A DNA stretch of 64,000 nt. Source: Entoloma clypeatum (lineage: Eukaryota > Basidiomycota > Agaricomycetes > Agaricales > Entolomataceae). Position 1 is the first letter of the stretch. Each line of letters begins with the position of its first letter. The stretch spans positions 1 through 64,000 of the forward strand of contig OY751494.1 in assembly GCA_963565915.1 (NCBI GenBank), read 5' to 3'. The notes under the pieces were generated by a model that worked only from the letters and a program-made list of their open reading frames with translations, was not told the DNA's origin and did not search any database. The translations under genes were made by a program, and so were the position numbers. Positions 29,801 through 40,073 of the stretch are shown one piece after another.

Positions 29801-30477
29801 CAACAGACTTTACTGGAACCCTTGCACCAGGGACCGCGGTCGACGAGTGTCGGCTTGACCGATATTTCGCGATATCATCCATGGTGAATATGATTCTCAT
29901 TTTTATTGTTTACGTTGATTTCTTACTGATACATCAGGTTCTAAACTGCGTTCAACGGCAGCCGGATCCACTTATTAATTTTCGATCAAGTCGCATCGCT
30001 CTGTTAGGGCGTACATAGGCCCCATGTCCATAGCGTTGCCTTCAAGTTGGAACTGTACGGTTCTTGATTTTATCCGTCCCTCCGGTTTGCCCTAATACCT
30101 CGTGTTCTCCGCCTGTTTACCCAGATATTGTGGGTGGGTTGTTTTGTGTTCTGTTGCCGCCAGTTGTGATACTTCACGTTAATCTCATTAGACACTAAGA
30201 AATGAACGCAGTCCCGTCAACATCGATCTGAGATGTCCCGTAAATGACTATCATATTGAGCGTCAAAAATAAATACGTCAGAACTGCAATAACTATAATT
30301 ACAAGATCTGCGATACCCAAACGTCGGTAATTCATGAATACCTTTGATTTATCACGTCTCTGAAAATTTCCGTAGTCTTGACAAGGCTGAGCACCATCGC
30401 GATACACCAGCCAGGCCTTTAGGGGGGTGTTTCAAGTGAAGATGAAAATTACAAGAGACCTTCTCACCGTCCAACAA
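26832..30477. other. gene-poor interval
   Basis: No gene could be supported. A short minus-strand frame at 30195-30407 contains one hydrophobic segment (LVIIVIAVLTYLFLTL) and may be the last exon of a lost membrane-protein gene. A minus frame at 27373-27690 is open but has no recognisable motif. Confidence 0.4.
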
Positions 30478-31325
30478 TCAGCTTGAATTTATGTTCTCAA
30501 AGCTGACTTCGTCACGTTCAGTGAGAAGCGGAAATGCTTCCTGAAGAGCTCTAGAGTCAGGCACTCCATGTAAGGAAATCAAGCTGATGCGTAGGCGCAT
30601 GCCCTGTGGACGCGGGGCATTTGCCAACAGATGGTCTACAAGCTGAGTCCTTCGGTTTGAGCCAGTGGTGAACCACGTGTGCACTTTCAATATATCCAGA
30701 TTGGCGGTAGAGAGATAACTATATAGGAAATTCCTGAACGAGTCGAGGGGATGGTACAACGTAAAATGTAGTTCCAGAAAACGGAGCGATACGTGCGAGG
30801 AAAGATTGATGCGACAGAAATCAAATCCTGAGAGCGTTTCGTGAATCTGTATGTATGTCTCGAAGAATATATAAACTCACTGAAGGGAACATTTAACATT
30901 AACTCAACAAGCGTACCCCTGCAGAGCTGTAGCAAGGTCTGAACCCCAGTGAAATCTGCGTCATTCTCAATATGAATGCGGCATTTCCGGAGGTAAGACA
31001 ATGTGAGGCCAGAATTGGGTTTTAAACAAGCATCGGCGAAATGACTGAGGGTGCGATCATGTCTGTGAAAGTTGGAAAAGGAGAACGTCTCAAGTTGCCC
31101 CTAATCTTCTTCCTCGCCTTGGGTTCGGGGTGGAACCATGGGCTCCGTCATCAAGGATAATTCCATGTCACAGCGGGAAGACATGTGGAAGATTATCCTT
31201 TGGAGATTGTGACAGCAGACAAGAAACTCGACAGGGAACCTGAAAAGCTCGCAAAGCGTAATCTCCTCAACAGAGGGTAATCGCATCAGGTGGTAGACAT
31301 TTGAGTTCAAGTCATCTGTAAAACG
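30478..31325 (-). pseudogene. F-box/LRR protein gene, 3' half (disrupted)
   Basis: This is the continuation of the F-box gene that starts at 38452; the coding frame is continuous across the copia insertion point (HRF then TDDLNS...). It has LRR-like segments such as LPSVEEITLCEL, VSLRFLELHFTLYHP and LDILKVHTW. A TAG at 31101-31103 lies in frame before the downstream repeats. A GTGAGT donor follows ELMLNVPF, with an acceptor CTCTCAG. With the insertion and the internal stop the gene is a pseudogene in this assembly. Confidence 0.7.
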
Positions 31326-31673
31326 TAATGAAATACCCGACGTAGGCAGCCCAAAGGGCGCTCAAGACGTATCGGTACGAAGGCATAGTGGAAGCTCTAC
31401 TGACCTGGTTAAGAGTAACTATAGAGAATCTAGAAGCTATACTAGCTGTTAGTTAACTCAGAGAACTGGGGTGTTCAAGAAGTTAGGATTCATCGTACTA
31501 AATACATGGGTATTTATACTAATCCAATATGCGCACGGACCATTGTACAAACAATGTATAAACAAGTCATTCGTCCGTGGTTGTACCATAAACTCACATA
31601 TATGGTAATAGTGACTTATAGTCACTTCTTGTGACAAGCACATGGTGCGACATATCTGGCGATATGTTCAACA
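31326..31673 (-). repeat. copia 3' LTR
   Basis: 348 bp, apparently identical to 37731-38078. On the minus strand it begins TGTTGAACATATC and ends TTTCATTA. Confidence 0.95.
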
Positions 31674-31688
31674 CTCCCCCTCACTTAG
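31674..31688 (-). other. copia polypurine tract
   Basis: On the minus strand AAGTGAGGGGGAG sits directly before the 3' LTR, the expected plus-strand primer. It overlaps the gag-pol stop codon. Confidence 0.85.
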
Positions 31689-34600
31689 AATCCCGGGTAG
31701 GTTTCGTAAGTGGAGTATAAGGCTCTTTAAACTTCATCCGAAGTAGAGCACGGAATTTCTCAAATTCCTGGCGACCAAGTGGCTTGGTAAACATATCAGC
31801 CGGATTCTCTGTTCCCGGAACGAACCGTGGTTCGATCAATCCATCTTGAACTCTATCGCGTATAGCAAAGTGATGGATTGCTATATGTTTGGTTCTGCCT
31901 TCAGTGACTGGGTTCTGCGCATTGAAAATCGCGCCTTGGTTATCTACATGGAACGGCATTTTGGTAATGTCCTGTAGTCCAAGCTCTTTGAACAGATGAG
32001 TAACCCATTCGCACTCTCGCGAACATTCACTGGCAGCAACCATTTCCGCCTCAGTGGACGAATGTGCCACTGTCTTTTGCTTGCGACTTTTCCAAAGAAC
32101 AAGTCCTCCTGCAAGCTTAAGGAAATATCCCGATTGGGATTTTCTATCAGATGGGTCTGATGCCCAGTCTGAATCTGTCCATGCTTCAAAAGAAGCCTTG
32201 GATCGACCATCATAGACTATAGAATAGTCTTGAGTACCGACAAGATATCTGATAATCCGCAGAGCGTATTTCTCATGCTCTTTGGAAGGGTTTGCAGACA
32301 TTTGTGACATTTTTGCAACTGCAAAAGCAATGTCCGGTCTCGTTCCAATGGACAAGTACAACAACGATCCAATGATCATTTGGTACCTTGTTTTGAGTGT
32401 GGGATCCACCTCCCCCTCATTTGGTGCAGGGTAATAACCCTTTGGGAGTGGAGTGTCAGCAGCCTTTGCATTTTCTAAGCCAAAGCGCTTAATGATCTTC
32501 TTTAGGTATTCTGACTGATCGATTGTTACGATCTGCTTTTCTGAATCTTGTCGTATCCTCATACGCAAGAATTCTTTAGCAATACCAAGATCACGACTTT
32601 CCCATTTATTTTTAAAGTCAGATTTTATCTTGCGAACAAGATCTGGGTTTGATCCCATGAACAGGCCGTCATCAACATAGATCAAAGCGATTATCAAATC
32701 ACCTGATTGTTTGTTGTGGTAAACAAAGACGCCTGAGTCGGTTCTACATCGAGTAAAACCTAGCTTCTCCATTGATGCATTGAGCGCGATCCACCACGCT
32801 CTCGCAGCCTGCTTTAGGCCATAGAGTGCTTTTAATAAACGGATGACCTTCCGTTCTTGGCCTTTGACAACAAAGCCTTCGGGTTGATTCATATAGATTT
32901 CCTCATCGAGCTCTCCATAGAGAAAAGCTGATTTGACATCTACTCCTTCAATCACCCATCCTTCAAGCGCAGCTACGGCGAAGAGGATTCGGATAGTCTC
33001 GAAACGTATCACAGGTGAGAAGATCTCATCAAAATCGATACCCTCGATCTGTGAGAAACCCTTGGCAACGAGTCGTGCCTTCTTTCGTCCGTCAGTTTTG
33101 ACGTCAAATACCCATCGATTTCTGATGGTTTTACGACCTTTAGGCAGGTCAACCAACTTAAAGACATTGCGCTTCCGGAGGGCTTCTAGTTCCTCACGGC
33201 ATGCTGCTTTCCATTCAAGCTTTTCCTTTTCAGGTAGCTTATTTATGTCCTTCATTTGCCAAGACTTTGGGTCTTGTGGAATTTCGTCATATGCAGGGAT
33301 TGCTTTAGATAGCAAGTGCGCAAGCATTTGTGACTGTCCTCCCCCTTCCCTAATATAGAGTAATTCCTCCATATCTATATCCGGATTCGGATTGGAATTG
33401 TTCTGATACATCTGAGGATCAGCGGAGCTAGTTGATGGAACAGCGCCAGATTGCTGGGGTCTGGTCTCCGATCGGGGATTATAGGCGTATCGCCGTGAAT
33501 CCTCCTGAACGGTTCTGCTCCAATCACGCTGATTTTGACGCAAGGCCTCAGCCGGGTTGTTCCCGTAAACATTTCCAGGACGCTGGGGTATAACCCGAGT
33601 ACGACGAGGACGATCAGTCTGTGGACGATAATCGCCTGGTAAGGTACGATCATCGTTTGGTGCATCTATGCGCACACGTTTCCCTGGATTGCGAGTCCGG
33701 GGAACCCACTGCTGATTCTCAGCGGTGTCCTGTCTGTTTGTTCCATCAGAAGTCTGACTGGAACCTTCGGGAAGCTGACCAGTTTGGTCGCTATTTGTAT
33801 CAGGGAGGTTATGATTGTCATCATGGGTTCCTGGATTAGACGGGTAATGTGAACCGCCAGGACCATGTGCATCATTGTCTTCCGAATGGAAATCGTCGGT
33901 TGGTAAATCAGACGGGCCATCATGTCCATTTACATCATCGTTTCCCATATCGTCTGATGTTGGATCATGGTATTGTGTTATCGAAGGTATTTTGTTCATT
34001 GTAGAACATTTTGGGAACAGCTGTTCATCAAACATCGCTGTGACACCTATGAAGACTACGTTGTTTGGAATTCGCATAAACCGGTAACCTTTAGTTCCAG
34101 TTTTAAATCCGATGAAGATCATCAGCTCGGATTTAGCGGTGGTAGTACGAATTTCTTTTGGAAGAAAGACGTAAGCTCCACATCCAAAAACGTGTAGGTT
34201 CGACACATCAGGCTTTTCCTTTTTAAGGGACTCATACGGAGTAAGCCATCCATGTCTTTTCAATGGAGTTCGGTTATACAAGTGAAGTGCATGTTCTACC
34301 GCAAATTGAATCCATATTTCGGGTAGGCAAGCATCATGTAACATAGCAAGTGCTTTATCCATTAAAGTTCTGTTAAAACGTTCCGCTCGACCGTTTTGTT
34401 GTGGTTGGTGCGGCACAGTAACTTCACCCTGGATTCCCATCTCACGCATATCTGCTTGGAAAGGGACAAACTCACCGCCGCCATCAAAACGCCAAGTTTT
34501 AATTGTCGTATTGAATTGGTTTTTAACCATGGCATTAAAATCACGAAGTGCAGAGTGTGCATCGGATTTTAGTCTCAATAAAGAGATCCAGGCGTGTGAC

Positions 34601-36897
34601 GTGTAGTCATCAACAAAGCTGATATAATAATTATATTTGCCATAAGTCGCCTTCTTGAATTGCTTCAAATCCGAATGGATTAGCTCAAGAGGTGCTTTAG
34701 CGCGTGTCTGAGATGGTGGGAAAGATTTTGAAGGCATCTTTCCAAGAGCGCATCCTTTGCAGGGTCGCTCAGTGGACGGTTTGTCTACTCCATTGAAACC
34801 TTTGACATGTTTAGAAGCATGTCGCAGTACTTCATGTGAAGGGTGTCCGAATCGCTTGTGCCAGGTGTCATAATCAACAGATTGTGAGACACTAAGACTA
34901 ACCAAGTGTATTCGTTCCTCTTTAATGATCGTGGCATTTAGCCAATAAATCGATTCATTTGCCTTATGAGGATAACACATAAACAAAGGAAGACCTGAAT
35001 TGGTCTTTAGCGCGATCGAACCAAATCGTCCGCTAATTTCATTTCCTTGTTTAAGGATCTCGCCTACAGATAAAAGACGAACGTCTAAATCTGGTATATA
35101 ATAAACGGGTGATAGACGAGTTATTTTATTTTGTTCTCGCCCGTTTTTCTTGATGGTGTGATTAATCAACACCGTTCCTTGTCCAAGGATCTGAATAGTG
35201 TGACCTTTCTGCGCAATTTGCACAGATTGACGATCTTTTAATGGGGTATACTCAATGAAATCATTGATGTCATAGGTAAAGTGCAACGATGCACCTGAAT
35301 CAAGAATCCAATTGGATTGATTCTGTTTCTTACATTCAGCACAATTCGCATAATGAGAATTTATTTGCGCTATAAGCGCGTGTACAGCAGGTGATAAAAA
35401 TACATTGGACCGCCGTCCATTCACTCGTCTCCAAAGAGGCTTCTGTGAAGTATTTGTCAACTGCGCTGTACGTGCTGTCGAATGTGAAACATACCCCATG
35501 TCGTCGTTGTTTCCATCACCACGGGAAACTTCATACTCCATATAGTCGTTGACGTATCCTTCATCGTAATAGCCCCTTATGGTGGGGGCTATGTCTTCTG
35601 TCTCCATCTCATCGGCCCAGCTGATTCTACTCGGTGTCTCTTCGAAAACCGGAATGCGGTGATTCCGGGGGTCCATTGTCGGAGGCGCTGAGAGCGGCCT
35701 TGACGTCGCAGCTTCATTACGTTGAAGTGCGGGGACATCGACGAGGCGAGTCAGATTCTGAGCTGTTGGAGGGACACCAATGCTGCCAGCTAGTGTGCGC
35801 GCTCCATCCAGGTCCGTGAAAGGGCCTGGGCCAGGAATGTTACCAATCGCAAGCGATTGGTTGTTCCTAATCCTCCAGTCGGTGGATGATGAGGGGTGCG
35901 GAGTGAAGATGGACCTATTTCCGTAAATGACCGTGTTGGGTAAGGTCTGGATTGGGAGCTGCCCATCAGGGGCGCTATCCATGGCAGAGGAGGCAAAATG
36001 CGCCTTCTCTTTACCTTTCCAGGGTCCTTTGCCCTTGGTCTTCCCAGCGGAAGTCCCACGTCCCTTGCCTTTCCAGGGCTTGGAGTGCTGATGCGAATGC
36101 TGCTGGTTAGCAGCCGGTCCTTCCGAAGATCCCTGAGAGGGTCCAGTGCGAGGCTGGTACTTCGGGGGGTTGGGCCGAGCGCGTTTTACCGCAGAAATCT
36201 TATTCGCGTGAGCACCTCCTTGGGACTGTGGAGCGTGCGGGTTTTTACGGAAGTATTCCGAGCGTATTTGCTCGATTACTTTCCCGATCTCGAGTACCGT
36301 GGACTGATTGCCGCCAGGCGCCACATAGTGTACTGCATCAAAGAGGATGCTGTGCACAAGACCATCGTAGCCCTGAGGCAGTCCATTCAGGATCATCATG
36401 ATCCGGACGAACTTGGGGATGTCTATATGGTTATGCTCGAGTCGTTGGAAAAGGGTCTGCATCTTATCGATGCCAGATAAAGGATCGGCGGGAGAAAGAG
36501 AGGTGCGGAGGAGTTGCTGAAAATCAGCAAAGACGGTGGACGGACCGACCGTGGACAGTTTCGTGGCGATCAGGTCCCACATCTCCTTGGAGGTTTTAGC
36601 TCCCTTGATGTGATGGACGAGAGAGTCCGAAATGGACATCTGAATAAGGCCTTGGGCCTGATCGTCCTGCTCATGCCAAGTGTTTAACTTGTCTTGGAAA
36701 TCTGTCTCTTTGGGGTCAGCCGGGAACTTTTTGTCGCCGGTGACGATCCTCCACACTTTAGCTGCCTTAAGGTAGGCGCTCATCTTCTCCTGATAGACGG
36801 AGAAGTTGGTGGTGGTGAGCTTGGGAACGGAAGAAGCGAGGTCGAGTTTGGAGTTTGAGGACATGATGATGCTGCGAAACATAAATAGAATCAGCAT
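31681..36897 (-). CDS. copia Gag-Pol polyprotein
   Basis: A single intact frame of 1,738 aa from ATG 36897. Gag spans residues ~12-300 and carries a long basic Gly/Lys segment in place of a CCHC zinc knuckle, which I cannot find. The protease site DSGAS is near 532. The integrase HHCC region starts near 677 (WHKRFGH, then CKGC), with catalytic Asp ~739, Asp ~806 (RFDGGGEF) and Glu ~839 (GRAERFNRT). RT has GVDVKSAFLYG near 1325 and YVDD near 1408. RNase H has TDSDWASDP near 1578. All catalytic residues I could check are present and there is no stop or frameshift, so the element looks competent. Confidence 0.95.
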   Translation of the reverse strand: MLILFMFRSIIMSSNSKLDLASSVPKLTTTNFSVYQEKMSAYLKAAKVWRIVTGDKKFPADPKETDFQDKLNTWHEQDDQAQGLIQMSISDSLVHHIKGAKTSKEMWDLIATKLSTVGPSTVFADFQQLLRTSLSPADPLSGIDKMQTLFQRLEHNHIDIPKFVRIMMILNGLPQGYDGLVHSILFDAVHYVAPGGNQSTVLEIGKVIEQIRSEYFRKNPHAPQSQGGAHANKISAVKRARPNPPKYQPRTGPSQGSSEGPAANQQHSHQHSKPWKGKGRGTSAGKTKGKGPWKGKEKAHFASSAMDSAPDGQLPIQTLPNTVIYGNRSIFTPHPSSSTDWRIRNNQSLAIGNIPGPGPFTDLDGARTLAGSIGVPPTAQNLTRLVDVPALQRNEAATSRPLSAPPTMDPRNHRIPVFEETPSRISWADEMETEDIAPTIRGYYDEGYVNDYMEYEVSRGDGNNDDMGYVSHSTARTAQLTNTSQKPLWRRVNGRRSNVFLSPAVHALIAQINSHYANCAECKKQNQSNWILDSGASLHFTYDINDFIEYTPLKDRQSVQIAQKGHTIQILGQGTVLINHTIKKNGREQNKITRLSPVYYIPDLDVRLLSVGEILKQGNEISGRFGSIALKTNSGLPLFMCYPHKANESIYWLNATIIKEERIHLVSLSVSQSVDYDTWHKRFGHPSHEVLRHASKHVKGFNGVDKPSTERPCKGCALGKMPSKSFPPSQTRAKAPLELIHSDLKQFKKATYGKYNYYISFVDDYTSHAWISLLRLKSDAHSALRDFNAMVKNQFNTTIKTWRFDGGGEFVPFQADMREMGIQGEVTVPHQPQQNGRAERFNRTLMDKALAMLHDACLPEIWIQFAVEHALHLYNRTPLKRHGWLTPYESLKKEKPDVSNLHVFGCGAYVFLPKEIRTTTAKSELMIFIGFKTGTKGYRFMRIPNNVVFIGVTAMFDEQLFPKCSTMNKIPSITQYHDPTSDDMGNDDVNGHDGPSDLPTDDFHSEDNDAHGPGGSHYPSNPGTHDDNHNLPDTNSDQTGQLPEGSSQTSDGTNRQDTAENQQWVPRTRNPGKRVRIDAPNDDRTLPGDYRPQTDRPRRTRVIPQRPGNVYGNNPAEALRQNQRDWSRTVQEDSRRYAYNPRSETRPQQSGAVPSTSSADPQMYQNNSNPNPDIDMEELLYIREGGGQSQMLAHLLSKAIPAYDEIPQDPKSWQMKDINKLPEKEKLEWKAACREELEALRKRNVFKLVDLPKGRKTIRNRWVFDVKTDGRKKARLVAKGFSQIEGIDFDEIFSPVIRFETIRILFAVAALEGWVIEGVDVKSAFLYGELDEEIYMNQPEGFVVKGQERKVIRLLKALYGLKQAARAWWIALNASMEKLGFTRCRTDSGVFVYHNKQSGDLIIALIYVDDGLFMGSNPDLVRKIKSDFKNKWESRDLGIAKEFLRMRIRQDSEKQIVTIDQSEYLKKIIKRFGLENAKAADTPLPKGYYPAPNEGEVDPTLKTRYQMIIGSLLYLSIGTRPDIAFAVAKMSQMSANPSKEHEKYALRIIRYLVGTQDYSIVYDGRSKASFEAWTDSDWASDPSDRKSQSGYFLKLAGGLVLWKSRKQKTVAHSSTEAEMVAASECSRECEWVTHLFKELGLQDITKMPFHVDNQGAIFNAQNPVTEGRTKHIAIHHFAIRDRVQDGLIEPRFVPGTENPADMFTKPLGRQEFEKFRALLRMKFKEPYTPLTKPTRDSK

Positions 36898-36954
36898 GTG
36901 TTTTTTCGAAAAAGCGCATCAGAAAAATAAATAGACGAGCTGCCTTGTCGGTCA

Positions 36955-37791
36955 TCATTCTTCGTCCCCTGTTTGGTCTAGTGGTAGCATATGAAATGCC
37001 ATCACTAGTTCTACCCAATCGTCATGTGCACCCTGAGTGCTGTGTTGCCCACAGGTGCAAGATCCTCCCTGAATAGGGAGCATGACTTCATTCGCTCTGT
37101 TCGCCGCCTCAATTAAGGGGTCATTATCCGGCAACCGAATTTGTCGGGCCGGAGGCGAAAGAGGAGGTGCGCCGTGTGCTTCAGGGATGGTCCCATCATC
37201 AACATACACGGGCGGAGGATCCGTAGGATCTCCATCTTGGGTAGGTACCGCAACAGGTACCTCAGTACGGCGATTACGCCGTCTGCGGTTCAAAGCTCGA
37301 GTCCTTGCTCCTCCTGCATCACACGTAGTACACGAGTAGTCAAAGGTAGTGTTGTCTATGCAATGCCTCGGGCAATGCTGACTGTCAACAACGAGTTGTC
37401 GACACACTCCGCAACGAGCAACGATGCGTCCATTGTCATCAAGACCTGAAGGGACTGAGCCCTGTGCTGTTGGCACCATATGGACTTGCTCTCGTGATAC
37501 GATCATTGTGACAGGGATTCTCTCAAGCAATCGATCAAGAATGGCCCATTGAAAGGTACATTCAATACCTCGAATGCTTCGAGGTTCACCGTCGAGGGAA
37601 CCATCGAGCTCGATGTATTCGATGCTGAGGAAGCCAGTCTCCAGGCCAGCATACAAAGCGGATGCTGCCAATAGTAGCGCAAATGCTAGGATACTGAGAG
37701 CGTGCGGCGCTAGGGCCGGGGCCCATAACCTAATGAAATACCCGACGTAGGCAGCCCAAAGGGCGCTCAAGACGTATCGGTACGAAGGCAT
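36955..37791 (-). CDS. extra ORF upstream of copia gag: membrane/Cys-rich protein
   Basis: An open frame of 278 aa starts with ATG 37791 inside the 5' LTR, runs through the primer-binding site (read as RLWAP) and stops 57 nt before the gag ATG. Two hydrophobic segments lie at residues ~7-20 and 29-50. A Cys/His cluster spans 127-157 (CGVC, CPRHC, CTTC). An Arg-rich patch lies at 165-174 (RALNRRRRNRR). PPVY at 193-196 is a PPxY motif. A CTCGQH motif lies at 245-250. I do not recognise the family. It is not a standard copia component. A membrane-anchored adaptor or envelope-like role is possible but speculative. Confidence 0.6.
   Translation of the reverse strand: MPSYRYVLSALWAAYVGYFIRLWAPALAPHALSILAFALLLAASALYAGLETGFLSIEYIELDGSLDGEPRSIRGIECTFQWAILDRLLERIPVTMIVSREQVHMVPTAQGSVPSGLDDNGRIVARCGVCRQLVVDSQHCPRHCIDNTTFDYSCTTCDAGGARTRALNRRRRNRRTEVPVAVPTQDGDPTDPPPVYVDDGTIPEAHGAPPLSPPARQIRLPDNDPLIEAANRANEVMLPIQGGSCTCGQHSTQGAHDDWVELVMAFHMLPLDQTGDEE
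37719..37730 (-). other. copia primer-binding site
   Basis: GGTTATGGGCCC on the minus strand, immediately after the 5' LTR. It is complementary to the anticodon stem-loop of initiator tRNA-Met, the half-tRNA primer used by Drosophila copia. Confidence 0.85.
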
Positions 37792-38078
37792 AGTGGAAGC
37801 TCTACTGACCTGGTTAAGAGTAACTATAGAGAATCTAGAAGCTATACTAGCTGTTAGTTAACTCAGAGAACTGGGGTGTTCAAGAAGTTAGGATTCATCG
37901 TACTAAATACATGGGTATTTATACTAATCCAATATGCGCACGGACCATTGTACAAACAATGTATAAACAAGTCATTCGTCCGTGGTTGTACCATAAACTC
38001 ACATATATGGTAATAGTGACTTATAGTCACTTCTTGTGACAAGCACATGGTGCGACATATCTGGCGATATGTTCAACA
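37731..38078 (-). repeat. copia 5' LTR
   Basis: 348 bp, apparently identical to the 3' LTR. Carries the ATG of the extra ORF at 37789-37791. Confidence 0.95.
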
Positions 38079-38452
38079 AAACGGTGCCAGGTGACCATAA
38101 GCGAGGCCGGCAGATCCTCGGACATGTTGACGACCACCAGATTTGGCAGGGTTCGGAGGATTGCAAGTGCATCATAGGATACAAATTCCTCATTGCGAGA
38201 TGCAGGGAGTTCTAGGTTGAGTGTTCGGATGTGGTATTTTAGGAGAGGATTGGTTGTCAAGATGCTTTGGAGTTGGTATGCCCGAGCCTCGCTCGGAAAA
38301 GACAGGCTGAGCCTGATGGAAGAGAATAGACGTTTCTGTGAGGGGAAGCGGAAAGATTGAGCCACAGATGTGCAGATCTTGAGTGTGGAATGGTCACGGA
38401 TCTCCTCTACGATACAAGCCAGGACATCGCCCGGTAGGACGCTATGCGCCAT
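38079..38452 (-). pseudogene. F-box/LRR protein gene, 5' half (disrupted by copia)
   Basis: ATG 38452 opens with an F-box-like start (LPGDVLACIVEEIRDHSTL, then CTSVAQSFRFPSQKRLFSSI), the usual opening of agaricomycete F-box proteins that recruit targets to SCF ubiquitin ligases. The frame continues to the target-site duplication at 38079-38083, where the copia element interrupts it. The 3' half is at 30478-31325. Confidence 0.75.
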
Positions 38453-40073
38453 CGCAGATGGTGAGAAAAAAATTAAATCACACCACGTGCTATCTTTCAA
38501 GTTAGTAACTTGCTCGCCTTGTGCCCTTGCGGCGAGGACTACATCTGAATTGACGGATTCATGTCTTGGGTGTATGATCTAATGTATTTTAAGAGATGTA
38601 ACCATCATCTTATACGAGGTTCTAGCACACCCCGGGCCCACTTACTACCTTCCTCGTCTACGTACCCTCGGTCTCTTGGACGTCTTCAGAGCAGACATCT
38701 TCGCTCACTGTCAGGTGGCGTTGAATATCTTGGACGACGTAGCTCGAGCATCCGTATCTTTCGTGTATGTAAGGTGAGATTCGAGGTCCCGTATTATTGC
38801 TTCCATCTGTGTTTCTTACTTGATATTAACCAGAAGAACCATTTCGAGTGCTCAACAAGCAGCCACATCCAATGCGCTTGAACGTCAACCCGTGCTCAGC
38901 CGCGGCCTTCTCGTGGCTTCACCACGTTCTCGCCAACCCCACTACGGAGTTTATTATTCTCGATGCGGCGCGAAAAGACCCTGAGCGCATTGGACAGCAT
39001 CGTCGGAAGCGCGAGTTTTGCCGCGAAACCAGGGTATATCGGTGGAAAGGTTGGATTGCGGGTAGTGGCCAAGTAGAAAATGTAGTATGTGGTACGTGTG
39101 CGCTCCAGGTTCTCGTATTGCCGGCATATTATCGGAAACTTATAACGTCGCTTGGTCATGACTTTGCTTGGAAGTTTTGCTTAGTCCTCATGATGGGAGC
39201 AACGATACGAGCAGGGACTCCATCAACGATATCCTGCGGAGGAGTGTCCGTAAGAGATGGATGCATGTAGCACCCAGGATCCTGTGAGAATACGCTAGTA
39301 CTCACTGCCATGACTTGATCGATAACATGTAGGCTCTCTAGAGACAATGGTGGTTGACGGCTTTTCAATAAGCTAAAAATAAAAGGAGAGGAGAGAGAAC
39401 TTCGGTGTAAACATTCGAGATTTGGTCTCAATAAGAGTTCCAACATTCAATCAAGGTGGGCGCTAAGGATGACGTAAATCAGAACACCAACGCTTGGGAG
39501 CCTCACCTGCTATTACCTCAGCGCCTTGCCACTGCCTATCGCAGATGTCAGTTCAACACCTGCAGTACAATTGGATGCACGACGGTCTATGACTCACCGT
39601 CCCGCTTCGGCCACCAAGATCTCCACGTGGGAACGTTCCGACTCGGAGCAAGCTCGACGAGGAACGGCAAAGGCAGTGCATGCGCAGGTCGTGCCAATGG
39701 TACATCAATGACGATATAGGCAGAGGCCCTAGTCCAAACAACGAACCTCCCCGCTCGAGAAACCTAATTTTCAGTGGTGTCATGTATAGAAATCCTTCTT
39801 CACGGGAACAATCCAGCGTTAATCACCATCTCTCTATGTTAACACGTTAACCATCGTAGAGAGACAAAGCACCGCGGGACCTGGAAGAAGGAAGATGAAA
39901 TTCATAAGAAACGGGAAGTATGGCAGCCAGTAGCTTGAATTTTCCCTTCAGGTGACACGTTTCTTCCTTTAAGTTTCAAGCGGCCAGGGTCGTGTAAATG
40001 TCCAATTATATCCCAAAACGTAGGTAAATAAACATGAATATCCCTAACCCAAGATAGAATCTATGTGTGGCCT
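38453..40073. other. intergenic with gene-like fragments
   Basis: Coding-like scraps occur on both strands: plus ~38656-38770 reads GLLDVFRADIFAHCQVALNI, and minus ~39310-39440 reads SLESLHVIDQVM. None can be joined into a gene. Probably decayed F-box-family or other duplicated genes. Confidence 0.35.

Larger units (their letters stand above)
31326..38078 (-). mobile_element. Ty1/copia LTR retrotransposon
   Basis: This is a complete element of 6,753 bp in minus orientation. Two 348-bp LTRs show no difference by eye. The 5-bp target duplication is AAACG (31321-31325 and 38079-38083). A half-tRNA-iMet-type primer site abuts the 5' LTR and a polypurine tract abuts the 3' LTR. Gag-pol is one frame in the order PR-IN-RT-RNase H, which defines copia. 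An additional ORF lies between the 5' LTR and gag. Near-identical LTRs mean a recent insertion. LTR termini are TG...TA rather than TG...CA. Confidence 0.95.

Noticed and set aside
31437..31673. Shorter copia LTR with TG...CA ends starting at TGTTAG
   Set aside because: Sequence identity between the LTRs continues 111 bp further, and the AAACG duplications, PBS and PPT fit only the 348-bp boundaries.
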